64,000 bases of DNA, from NCBI RefSeq assembly GCF_000144605.1, contig NC_014375.1:2418001-2482000 (forward strand), read 5' to 3'. A program made the position numbers and the translations under genes. Source of the stretch: Brevundimonas subvibrioides ATCC 15264 (lineage in GTDB: Bacteria; Pseudomonadota; Alphaproteobacteria; Caulobacterales; Caulobacteraceae). Of the stretch, positions 17,990 to 25,428 are shown piece after piece; the first letter of the stretch is position 1, and every line of letters begins with the position of its first letter. The notes under the pieces were generated by a model, which worked only from the letters and a program-made list of their open reading frames with translations, made no database searches and was not told where the DNA came from.

Positions 17990-18820
17990 TCAGGCCGATT
18001 GCTTCTTCAGCTCATAGGCCCCGAGACCGGGCTTGTAGCTCTTGTCGTCGATGAACTGCTTGATGCCTTCCTTGCGACCCTCGTTGTCGAAGGAGTTCGA
18101 CGCTTCCTGCGCGCGGATCAGATAGTCCTCGGCGTTGTCGTAGGTCATCTCCTTGACCCGACGCACGGCGTCCTTGGTGGCCTTCAGGGCCACCGGGTTC
18201 TTCTTCAGCAGGACTTCGGCGAGCTCACGCACGCGGGCCTCCAGCCCGGCCAGGGGCACGCTTTCGTTGACCAGACGCCATTCCGAGGCCTTCTTGCCGT
18301 CGATCAGCTCACCCGTCATCGCATGGTACATGGCGTCACGCAGCGGCATCAGGTCGACGACGACCTTGGTGGCCCCTCCCCCCGGCAGGATGCCCCAGTT
18401 GATCTCGGACAGGGCGAACTGGGCCTCGTCCGCGGCGATGGCCAGATCGCAGGAATACAGGGGTCCGTATCCGCCGCCGAAGCACCAGCCGTTGACCATG
18501 GCGATCGTCGGCTTGTTGTACCAGCGCAGGCGCCGCCACCAGCCATAGGCCTCGCGCTGGGCCTGACGGGTCGCGCCGATGCCCTTGGCCTCGGTCTCGC
18601 GGAAATACTCCTTCAGATCCATGCCCGCCGACCAGGCCGTGCCCTCGCCCTTCAGCACCAGCACGCCGAAGTCGGTGCGGTACTCCAGCTCGTCCAGGAT
18701 CTCGCCCATGCGGCGGTTCAGGTTGGGCGACATGCAGTTGCGCTTGTCAGGCCGGTTGAAGCTGACCCAGGCGATCCCGTCTTCGATCTTGTAGGTGGCA
18801 ACGTTCGGATCGTCGGTCAT
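17990..18820 (-). CDS. ech: p-hydroxycinnamoyl-CoA hydratase/lyase
   Basis: A 276-residue crotonase-fold enzyme that hydrates feruloyl-, coumaroyl- or caffeoyl-CoA and cleaves it to the benzaldehyde and acetyl-CoA. It is recognised by RPDKRNCMSPNLNRRM, GTAWSAGMDLKEYF, NGWCFGGGY, FALSEINWGILPGGG (the conserved catalytic Glu), the AEDYL Tyr and the C-terminal QFIDDKSYKPG. It differs from the Pseudomonas fluorescens enzyme, as I remember it, in having GYGPL where that has GFSPL, so an active-site Ser is Gly here. It lies in the vdh-ech-fcs operon, 70 bases after vdh. Confidence 0.92.
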   Translation of the reverse strand: MTDDPNVATYKIEDGIAWVSFNRPDKRNCMSPNLNRRMGEILDELEYRTDFGVLVLKGEGTAWSAGMDLKEYFRETEAKGIGATRQAQREAYGWWRRLRWYNKPTIAMVNGWCFGGGYGPLYSCDLAIAADEAQFALSEINWGILPGGGATKVVVDLMPLRDAMYHAMTGELIDGKKASEWRLVNESVPLAGLEARVRELAEVLLKKNPVALKATKDAVRRVKEMTYDNAEDYLIRAQEASNSFDNEGRKEGIKQFIDDKSYKPGLGAYELKKQSA

Positions 18821-18890
18821 GGTCTTGTCCCCGTGGCGTCCTGGCGACGCGCGTGTCGTGATTGTGAAGTCGGCGAGAGTGAGCGGTCGA

Positions 18891-20327
18891 TCAGATCGGG
18901 TAGTGGCCCGGCTGGGTCTCGATCGTGATCCAGCGCAGTTCGGTGAAAGCGTCGATGCCGGCCTTGCCGCCGAACCGCCCGTAGCCCGAACCCTTGACCC
19001 CGCCGAAGGGCATCTGGGCCTCGTCGTGCACGGTCGGGCCGTTGACGTGACAGATGCCGGACTTGATCTGTTTGGCGACCTTCAGCCCCCGCGCGATGTC
19101 GCGGGTGAAGACCGAAGCCGACAGGCCGTATTCCGTATCATTGGCCAGTTCGACGGCGTGGGCCTCGTCGCGGGCGCGGGTTACGGCAACCACGGGACCG
19201 AAGCTTTCTTCGCTGAACAGCCGCATCGACGGCGTCACCCGGTCGACGACCGTCGCCGGCATCAGGACCCCGGTCGAGGGACCCCCGGTCACGCTGACCG
19301 CGCCGGCGGCCAGGGCGTCGGCCACCAGGCCCTCGACATGCTGGACGGTCTTCAGATCGACGACGGCCCCGAGGGGCGTCTTGCCCTCGCGGGGGTCGCC
19401 CACCGCCATGGTCGCGACCTTGGCCCCGAACTTCTCGATGAAGGCATCGGCCACGGCATCGACGACGATGATCCGCTCGGTCGACATGCAGATCTGGCCC
19501 TGGTTCATGAAGGCCCCGAAGGCGGCCGCCTTGACCGCCTCTTCGAGGTCCGCGTCGTCCAGGATCACGAACGGCGCCTTGCCGCCCAGTTCCAGCAGGA
19601 CAGGCTTCAGATGCTCGGCGGCCCGCTTCGCTACGATCCGGCCCACGGCAGTCGAGCCCGTGAAGTTGATGCGGCGCACGGCCGGATGATCGATCAGCGC
19701 GCCGACCACCTCGCCGGCGTCGGCCGGGGCATTCGTGACCACATTGACGACGCCGTCGGGGAAACCCGCATCGGCGAAGGCTTCGACGATCAGGGAATGG
19801 GTGCGCGGGCAGGTCTCCGAGGCCTTCAGGACCACGGTGTTCCCGCACGCCAGCGGCACGGCGATCGCCCGCACGCCCAGGATGATCGGCGCATTCCAGG
19901 GCGCGATGCCCAGGACGACACCGGCGGGTTCACGCAGCGCCATGGCGATACAGCCGGGCTTGTCGGACGGGATGACCTCGCCGCCGATCTGGGTGGTCAG
20001 GGCGGCCGCCTCGCGGACCATCCCGGCGGCCAGCATCAGGTTGAACCGGGCCCAGCCTTCCGTGGCACCGATCTCGTTCTGCATCGCCGCGACGAAGGCA
20101 TCGGCCTTGGATTCCAGCGCGACCGCCGCCTTGTTCAACATCGCGCGCCGCGCGTTGGGACCGAGGTTGCTCCATCCCGCCAGGGCGGCCTGTGCGGAAT
20201 CGACGGCGGTGCGCGCGTCCGCGACGGAGACCGCGGGGGCTTCGCTGGCGACCGCGCCGGTCATCGGGTTCAGTCGCTGGAAGGTCGCGCCGGACGGCGA
20301 CGCAAGGGTCTGATCGGACAGAGACAT
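18891..20327 (-). CDS. vdh: vanillin / 4-hydroxybenzaldehyde dehydrogenase
   Basis: A 478-residue NAD(P)-dependent aldehyde dehydrogenase. The catalytic base is Glu246 (LELGGKAP) and the nucleophile Cys280 (GQICMS). GIAPWNAPIILG, FTGSTAVGR and SEESFGPVVAV are the usual coenzyme-site and structural motifs. It would oxidise the aldehyde made by Ech to vanillate or 4-hydroxybenzoate; the latter is the substrate of PobA in this window. It is the first gene of the operon and is divergent from a MarR gene. The 55-base leader holds an 11-base palindrome in promoter position. Confidence 0.9.
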   Translation of the reverse strand: MSLSDQTLASPSGATFQRLNPMTGAVASEAPAVSVADARTAVDSAQAALAGWSNLGPNARRAMLNKAAVALESKADAFVAAMQNEIGATEGWARFNLMLAAGMVREAAALTTQIGGEVIPSDKPGCIAMALREPAGVVLGIAPWNAPIILGVRAIAVPLACGNTVVLKASETCPRTHSLIVEAFADAGFPDGVVNVVTNAPADAGEVVGALIDHPAVRRINFTGSTAVGRIVAKRAAEHLKPVLLELGGKAPFVILDDADLEEAVKAAAFGAFMNQGQICMSTERIIVVDAVADAFIEKFGAKVATMAVGDPREGKTPLGAVVDLKTVQHVEGLVADALAAGAVSVTGGPSTGVLMPATVVDRVTPSMRLFSEESFGPVVAVTRARDEAHAVELANDTEYGLSASVFTRDIARGLKVAKQIKSGICHVNGPTVHDEAQMPFGGVKGSGYGRFGGKAGIDAFTELRWITIETQPGHYPI

Positions 20328-20350
20328 GGGGCCACCCTAATGGTTTGTGT

Positions 20351-20380
20351 TCTTATAGTTATGATTCATAGCAATATCGA
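20351..20380. promoter_or_regulatory. vdh / MarR divergent promoter with palindromic operator
   Basis: The AT-rich patch between vdh (minus, start 20327) and the MarR gene (plus) contains the perfect palindrome TATGATTCATA at 20360-20370. On the minus strand, TATAAG (about 20352-20357) makes a plausible -10 box, with the palindrome in the spacer upstream of it. This is the layout expected for repression by a MarR dimer. Which of the two adjacent MarR proteins binds is not decidable. Confidence 0.5.
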
Positions 20381-20382
20381 TT

Positions 20383-20904
20383 GTGCGGCTCAAGCGGTCT
20401 GTTCATGATGCCGACGTGAAAAGTGTGCCCGCCCCTGCCAGTGCGCTCAACGATCCGTTTTCGGATCTGCTGACCTTTCACCTGCGACGCGCCTCGCTGA
20501 TCGTCGCGGCTGATCTGGGAGAGCGGCTTGTCGACCTGTCGCTTACGGTCACCAGCCTGTCCGTCCTTCTGATGGTCGAGGCGAACGCCGGCGTCACCCA
20601 GACCGAACTGGGTCGGGCGCTCGGGATCAAGCGCGCCAACCTCGCGCCCCTGACCGCCACCCTCGCCGCGCGCGACCTCATCCAGCGGGACCCGACGGAC
20701 GGCCGCTCGCACGGGCTGCGTCTGACCGACACCGGGCTTCGACTGGCCGATCTGGCGCGGCGGCGCGTGCGCGAAACCGAGGCCCTGCTGTCGAACCGCA
20801 TGGCGGCCGGCGAGCCCGAGGCCCTGGCCGCGCTGCTGGTGTCGCTGCGGACGTCGATGCGCGATGAACCGCACGCCGCCCTCGAAACCTCGCCTCTGCG
20901 ATAG
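20383..20904 (+). CDS. MarR family regulator (second), divergent from vdh
   Basis: A 173-residue winged-helix protein. GVTQTELGRALGIKRANLAPLTATLAARDLI is split across the recognition-helix region, and RDPTDGRSHGLRLTDTG is the wing. The frame opens with GTG 20383; a second GTG at 20416 (MKSVPAPAS) is an equally possible start that would leave more room for the promoter. It is divergent from vdh-ech-fcs and so the leading candidate for its repressor; effectors for such regulators are typically hydroxycinnamoyl-CoA esters. A second MarR gene follows 85 bases on in the same direction. Confidence 0.85.
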   Translation: MRLKRSVHDADVKSVPAPASALNDPFSDLLTFHLRRASLIVAADLGERLVDLSLTVTSLSVLLMVEANAGVTQTELGRALGIKRANLAPLTATLAARDLIQRDPTDGRSHGLRLTDTGLRLADLARRRVRETEALLSNRMAAGEPEALAALLVSLRTSMRDEPHAALETSPLR

Positions 20905-20989
20905 TATGCGGTTAACACAGTCGCCAGCGCCCCGGAGTCTGGGGCTGCGCGCCTGTTTTGTCGGTTACTGAAGTCGGATCTGCCCAGAG

Positions 20990-21466
20990 ATGAAAAGCGA
21001 AACCCTGATCACGCTGCCGGAAGACATCGGGGCGGCCGGTGCCATCCTGGACTTCGACCACCTGGACCAGTTCCTCGGGTTTCACATCCGCCAGGCCCAG
21101 GGGACCATGCATCGGCGCATCATCGATACCCTCGCCGCCGTCGATCTGACCCAGAAACAGGCCGCCTCCCTCTGGCTGGTGGGTGCCAATCCCGGGGCGT
21201 CGCAGATCGGCATCGGCGGGGCCCTGCGCATGGACCGGGCCACGACCATGGCGATCATCGACCGGCTCGAAGGCCGCGACCTGGTGGTCCGGAAACGCTC
21301 CATGGTCGATCGTCGTCGCCACGAGCTGTATCTGACGCCCGAGGGCCAGAAGCTGCTGGTGCAGGTGAAGAAGCTCGTGACGGCCCACGAGACCCGGTTC
21401 TCGGAACGCTTCACGCCCGACGAACTGGACACGCTGATCACCCTTCTGGCGCGGATCTACGGGTGA
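20990..21466 (+). CDS. MarR family regulator (third)
   Basis: A 158-residue MarR protein, distinct from its neighbour: FLGFHIRQAQGTMHRRIID helix, recognition region GGALRMDRATTMAIIDRLEGRDLV, wing RKRSMVDRRRHELYLTPEG. It resembles the regulator at 4044-4535 more than the one beside it (shared DRRRH...L.TP.G wing). The 85-base gap upstream contains a GCCCC/GGGGC hairpin and TGTTTTG, perhaps a weak terminator of the first gene, so it may have its own promoter. The target is unknown. A hydroxycinnamate locus with three MarR genes suggests separate control of separate branches. Confidence 0.85.
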   Translation: MKSETLITLPEDIGAAGAILDFDHLDQFLGFHIRQAQGTMHRRIIDTLAAVDLTQKQAASLWLVGANPGASQIGIGGALRMDRATTMAIIDRLEGRDLVVRKRSMVDRRRHELYLTPEGQKLLVQVKKLVTAHETRFSERFTPDELDTLITLLARIYG

Positions 21467-21677
21467 CGGGCCGACGCCGGATGCGACGGCCCTGAGACCT
21501 GCCCGGCGGCGCGACCGCGACCTGAACCTGTCCTGAGTTTAATGATTCAGCGGTTTGACGCGCCGTGATCCCGCGTCGAAGATGATGCTTCCGTGACCGC
21601 TGCGTGGACCTTCGTCCGCCTCTGGTCACCTGCCTTGGTCGTCGTCCGCGGGGGCGAATTGTCGGTGGAGAGAAGCC

Positions 21678-23312
21678 TTGGATAGACGTTCGTTCCTGGC
21701 CGCGTGCGGCATCGGTGCGGGAGGGCTGTTGCTCCCCGGGTTCGCGGGCCGGGCCATCGCCGAGTCCCAGTTGGTCGAGACGATCGACGTCGCGGTCAAG
21801 AAGCGCCTGGCCGATGCGGGCCTCAGCGCCGCCTCCGCCGCCGGGGCCAGCTACTGCGACGTGCGCGTCGGCCGGTACCTGCGCCAGTTCGTGATCACGC
21901 GCGAAGCCAACGTCCAGAACATCGTCAACACGGAATCGACCGGCACGGGCGTACGGGTCATCGCCGATGGAGCCTGGGGCTTCGCCGCCACCAACGACAT
22001 GACGCCCGAGGCCGTCGCGGACGCCGCGCGTCTGGCGACCGCCATCGCCAAGGCCAATGCCAGGAACCAGACCCAGCCGGTCCAGCTGGCTCCCACGCCG
22101 GGCGTCGGCGAGGTCAGCTGGAAGACCCCGATCCGCCGCAACGCCATGGAAGTGCCGATCGAGGAGAAGGTCGAACTGCTGCTGGGCGTGAACGCCGCGG
22201 CGATGGCGGCCGGTGCCAACTTCGTCAACTCGCAGCTGTTCCTGGTCAACGAGCAGAAGTACTTCGCCAGCTCGGACGGGTCGTACATCGATCAGGACGT
22301 GCACCGCATCTGGGCCCCCCTGGGCGTGACGGTGATCGACCAGACGACCGGCAAGTTCCGCTCCCGCCAGGGTCTGTCGGCCCCGATGGGCCTGGGCTAC
22401 GAATATCTGGACGGCCGCGCCGAGGACAAGCTGGAGTCCGCGCCGGGCGTCATCAGCTACGGCATGTCCTACGACATGCGCGAGGACGCCGTCGCCGCCG
22501 CCCGTCAGGCGAAGGAAAAGCTGACCGCCAAGTCGGTCGAGCCAGGCCAGTACGATCTGGTGCTGGACCCCGACCACCTGGGCCTGACCATCCACGAATC
22601 GGTCGGCCACCCGCTCGAGCTCGACCGTGTGCTGGGCTACGAGGCCAACTACGCCGGCACCAGCTTCGCGACCCTGGACAAGCGCGAGGCGCGTTTCCAG
22701 TACGGCTCCGAGATCGTCAACCTGTTCGCCGACAAGACCCAGCCCGGCAGCCTGGGCGCGGTCGAGTACGACGACGAGGGCGTGAAGACCAAGCAGTGGG
22801 ATCTGGTCAAGGACGGCAAGCTGGTCGACTACCAGGCGACGCGCGATCAGGCCCATATCCTGGGCAAGACCGCCTCGGACGGCTGCTCCTATGCCGACAG
22901 CTGGTCGACCGTGCAGTTCCAGCGGATGGCCAACATCTCGCTGAAGCCCGGCACCCAGCCCATGACCCGCAAGGACATGTTCGCCAACGTCGAGAACGGC
23001 ATCTACATCCTGGGCCGCGGCTCCTTCTCGATCGACCAGCAGCGCTACAATGCCCAGTTCGGCGGCACGCTCTTCTACGAGATCAAGAACGGCGAGATCA
23101 CCCAGCCGCTGGAAGACGTCGCCTACCAGATGCGCACGCCCGAGTTCTGGAACGCCTGCACGGCGATCTGCGACGAGAGCGACTATCGCATGTTCGGGTC
23201 GTTCTTCGACGGCAAGGGCCAGCCCAGCCAGGTCTCGGCCGTCAGCCACGGCTCGTCGACCACCCGCTTCGACAAGATCAACGTCATCAACACCGCCCGT
23301 TCGCTCGGCTGA
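21678..23312 (+). CDS. tldD: Tat-exported TldD family metalloprotease
   Basis: A 544-residue TldD/PmbA-family protein. The N-terminus has a twin-arginine signal (DRRSFLAACGIGAGGLLLPGFAGRAIAE), unlike the cytoplasmic E. coli TldD. The metal site HESVGH is at residues 306-311. The third ligand of E. coli TldD is a Cys in a CGK segment; here the matching text is DGKGQPSQVSAVSHGS with Asp511 in that place. The start is TTG at 21678, preceded by GGAGAG. TldD works with TldE/PmbA to degrade or mature peptides. It heads an operon with a TldE-like gene (21-base gap) and MoxR-type genes. Confidence 0.88.
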   Translation: MDRRSFLAACGIGAGGLLLPGFAGRAIAESQLVETIDVAVKKRLADAGLSAASAAGASYCDVRVGRYLRQFVITREANVQNIVNTESTGTGVRVIADGAWGFAATNDMTPEAVADAARLATAIAKANARNQTQPVQLAPTPGVGEVSWKTPIRRNAMEVPIEEKVELLLGVNAAAMAAGANFVNSQLFLVNEQKYFASSDGSYIDQDVHRIWAPLGVTVIDQTTGKFRSRQGLSAPMGLGYEYLDGRAEDKLESAPGVISYGMSYDMREDAVAAARQAKEKLTAKSVEPGQYDLVLDPDHLGLTIHESVGHPLELDRVLGYEANYAGTSFATLDKREARFQYGSEIVNLFADKTQPGSLGAVEYDDEGVKTKQWDLVKDGKLVDYQATRDQAHILGKTASDGCSYADSWSTVQFQRMANISLKPGTQPMTRKDMFANVENGIYILGRGSFSIDQQRYNAQFGGTLFYEIKNGEITQPLEDVAYQMRTPEFWNACTAICDESDYRMFGSFFDGKGQPSQVSAVSHGSSTTRFDKINVINTARSLG

Positions 23313-23333
23313 TCGGTTCCAGGGGAAAATCAC

Positions 23334-24662
23334 ATGAGCATCATGACGGAAGCCGAGGCCAAGACGATCCTCGACAAGGTGATCGCGCTGTCCACCGCCG
23401 ACGAATGCACCGCCCAGATCGACGGGACGATCGACGGCAACATCCGCTTCGCCCTGAACAACGTGTCGACCAGCGGGGTGATCACCAACACTGACCTCTC
23501 GGTCCAGGTCGCGTTCGGCAAGCGCGTCGGCAGCGCCTCGATCAACGAGTTCTCCGACGCCGCCCTGGCGCGCGTCGTGAAACGCGCCGAGGACTTGGCC
23601 AAGCTGGCCCCCGAAAACCCCGAGTTCATGCCGGCCGTCGGGCCCCAGACCTATCGCGCCACCAACACCTTCAGCGCCGCGACGGCGGCCATCACCCCCG
23701 AGAACCGGGCCGAGATCGCGCGCGCGTCGATCGAACCCTGCAAGGGCGAGAACCTGATCGCGGCCGGCTTCCTGAACGACAACCAGAGCTTCACCGCCTG
23801 GGCCAACTCCAAGGGGGCTTTCGGCTACCAGCGCTCCACCGGCATGGACTACACCTGCACGGTGCGAACCGAGGACGGGCGCGGGTCCGGATGGGTCGCG
23901 CGCAACCTGCAGGACGCCAGCCGGTTCAACGTCGACGCCGACATCCAGATCGCCATGCGCAAGGCCAGCGCCTCGGCCGACGCCCAGGCGCTGGAACCCG
24001 GCAAGTACACGGTCATCCTGGAACCGGCGGCGGCGGCCGGCCTGATCTCCTTCATGTTCAACTTCTTCGACGCCCGCTCGGCGGACGAGGGCCGCAGCTT
24101 CCTGTCCAAGGCCGGGGGTGGCAACAAGATCGGCGAGCAGGTCTTCGATCCGCGGGTCAACGTCTATTCGGACCCCAACCATCCCGAAATCCCGTCCCTG
24201 CCCTGGGATGGCGATGGCCTGCCCCGCCAGCGCGTCAACATCGTCGAGAACGGCGTCGTCCGGAACCTGCGCTATTCGCGCTTCTGGGCGGACAAGCAGG
24301 GCAAGCCGCAGATGGCCCAGCCCGGCAACATCATCATGGAGGGCGGCACCAAGTCGACGTCCGACCTGGTGCGCGAGACCGAACGCGGCATCCTGGTGAC
24401 TCGCACCTGGTACATCCGCATGGTGGACCCGCAGACCGTCCTGCTGACCGGCCTGACCCGCGACGGCACCTTCTACATCGAGAACGGGGAGCTGAAGTAT
24501 CCGCTGAAGAACTTCCGCTTCAACGAGTCGCCCGTGATCATGCTGAACAACATCGACGAGCTGGGCCGCCCGGTTCGGGTCGGCGATGACGGCCCGACGA
24601 TGATGATCCCGCCGATGCGTCTGCGCGACTTCACCTTCACCTCACTCTCCGACGCCGTCTGA
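23334..24662 (+). CDS. TldE/PmbA family partner protein
   Basis: A 442-residue protein of the same fold as TldD but with no HExxxH motif, as expected of the non-catalytic TldE/PmbA partner. Characteristic segments are EPAAAAGLISFMFNFFDARSADEGRSFL, DGLPRQRVNIVENGVVRNLRYSRF and MEGGTKSTSDLV. It has no signal peptide (start MSIMTEAEAKTIL), although the catalytic partner carries a Tat signal. Either the folded pair is exported together or this one stays inside. The ATG is 21 bases after tldD, in the operon that continues to 32492. Confidence 0.85.
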   Translation: MSIMTEAEAKTILDKVIALSTADECTAQIDGTIDGNIRFALNNVSTSGVITNTDLSVQVAFGKRVGSASINEFSDAALARVVKRAEDLAKLAPENPEFMPAVGPQTYRATNTFSAATAAITPENRAEIARASIEPCKGENLIAAGFLNDNQSFTAWANSKGAFGYQRSTGMDYTCTVRTEDGRGSGWVARNLQDASRFNVDADIQIAMRKASASADAQALEPGKYTVILEPAAAAGLISFMFNFFDARSADEGRSFLSKAGGGNKIGEQVFDPRVNVYSDPNHPEIPSLPWDGDGLPRQRVNIVENGVVRNLRYSRFWADKQGKPQMAQPGNIIMEGGTKSTSDLVRETERGILVTRTWYIRMVDPQTVLLTGLTRDGTFYIENGELKYPLKNFRFNESPVIMLNNIDELGRPVRVGDDGPTMMIPPMRLRDFTFTSLSDAV

Positions 24663-24692
24663 TTTCGGATAAGGCGCGTGTCGGGTTCGAGT

Positions 24693-25400
24693 ATGACACG
24701 CGCCGACTGCCTGAGACTGCTGGCCGGAGGCGCCCTCGGCGGCCTGTTCGCGGCATCGCCGGGGTCAGCCCGGGCCCAGGCGACCTACGATTTCTGGTTC
24801 ACCCGCCTGCGCTATGATTCCGGCGACTGGGACGTGGATCAGCGGATGCCCGCCAATCTGCTGACCTCGCTGGTCGACTACACCAACCTGCGGGTCGATC
24901 CGGAGGAGCGGGTCGTCGATCTGGCCGACCCGGCCATGCTGACCGCCCCCTTCTGCTACCTGGCGGGGCACAAGCTGGTGGAGTTCAACGCCGCCGAGGC
25001 CCGGAACTTCGAGCGCTATGTCCGCAACGGCGGCTTCGTCTTCGTCGACGACTGCAACCACGACATCGACGGCCTGTTCGCCACCTCGTTCGAGCGCCAG
25101 ATGCGATCGATCTTCGGCGGCGACGCCCTGAAGAAGCTGCCGAACGACCACGGCATCTATCGCAGCTTCTTCCGGTTCGAGGACGGCCCGCCCGCCACCA
25201 GTTTCGAGCTGAACGGCTGGGGCGACGACCTGGTGCACGACTATCTGAAGGGCATCGAGATCGGCGGCCGCCTGGGTCTGCTCTACTCCAACAAGGACTA
25301 CGGCTGCGAGTGGGATTACGACTGGCGCAACAAGCGCTTCCTCGCTGAAGACAATACGAAATTCGCCGTCAACATCGTCATCTACGCGCTGACGGCCTGA
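24693..25400 (+). CDS. DUF4159 domain protein
   Basis: About 235 residues: an N-terminal signal-like region (MTRADCLRLLAGGALGGLFAAS... to ARAQA) followed by a DUF4159 domain (FWFTRLRYDSGDWDVD, NLRVDPEERVVDLADP, FVFVDDCNHDIDG, DHGIYRSFFRFEDG, near-terminal KFAVNIVIYALT). DUF4159 has a ThuA/glutamine-amidotransferase-like fold, but a biochemical role is not established. The frame also allows a GTG start at 24678, five residues earlier. Operon position between TldE and MoxR, and an apparent export signal, point to a periplasmic accessory of the MoxR system. Confidence 0.78.
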   Translation: MTRADCLRLLAGGALGGLFAASPGSARAQATYDFWFTRLRYDSGDWDVDQRMPANLLTSLVDYTNLRVDPEERVVDLADPAMLTAPFCYLAGHKLVEFNAAEARNFERYVRNGGFVFVDDCNHDIDGLFATSFERQMRSIFGGDALKKLPNDHGIYRSFFRFEDGPPATSFELNGWGDDLVHDYLKGIEIGGRLGLLYSNKDYGCEWDYDWRNKRFLAEDNTKFAVNIVIYALTA

Positions 25401-25428
25401 TCCGCCTCTCCTCCTCCCCGGAGCCTTC

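Noticed and set aside
21438..24182. 914-residue minus-strand ORF opposite tldD and the TldE gene
   Set aside because: Mirrors the codon pattern of the two real genes and has no recognisable domain.
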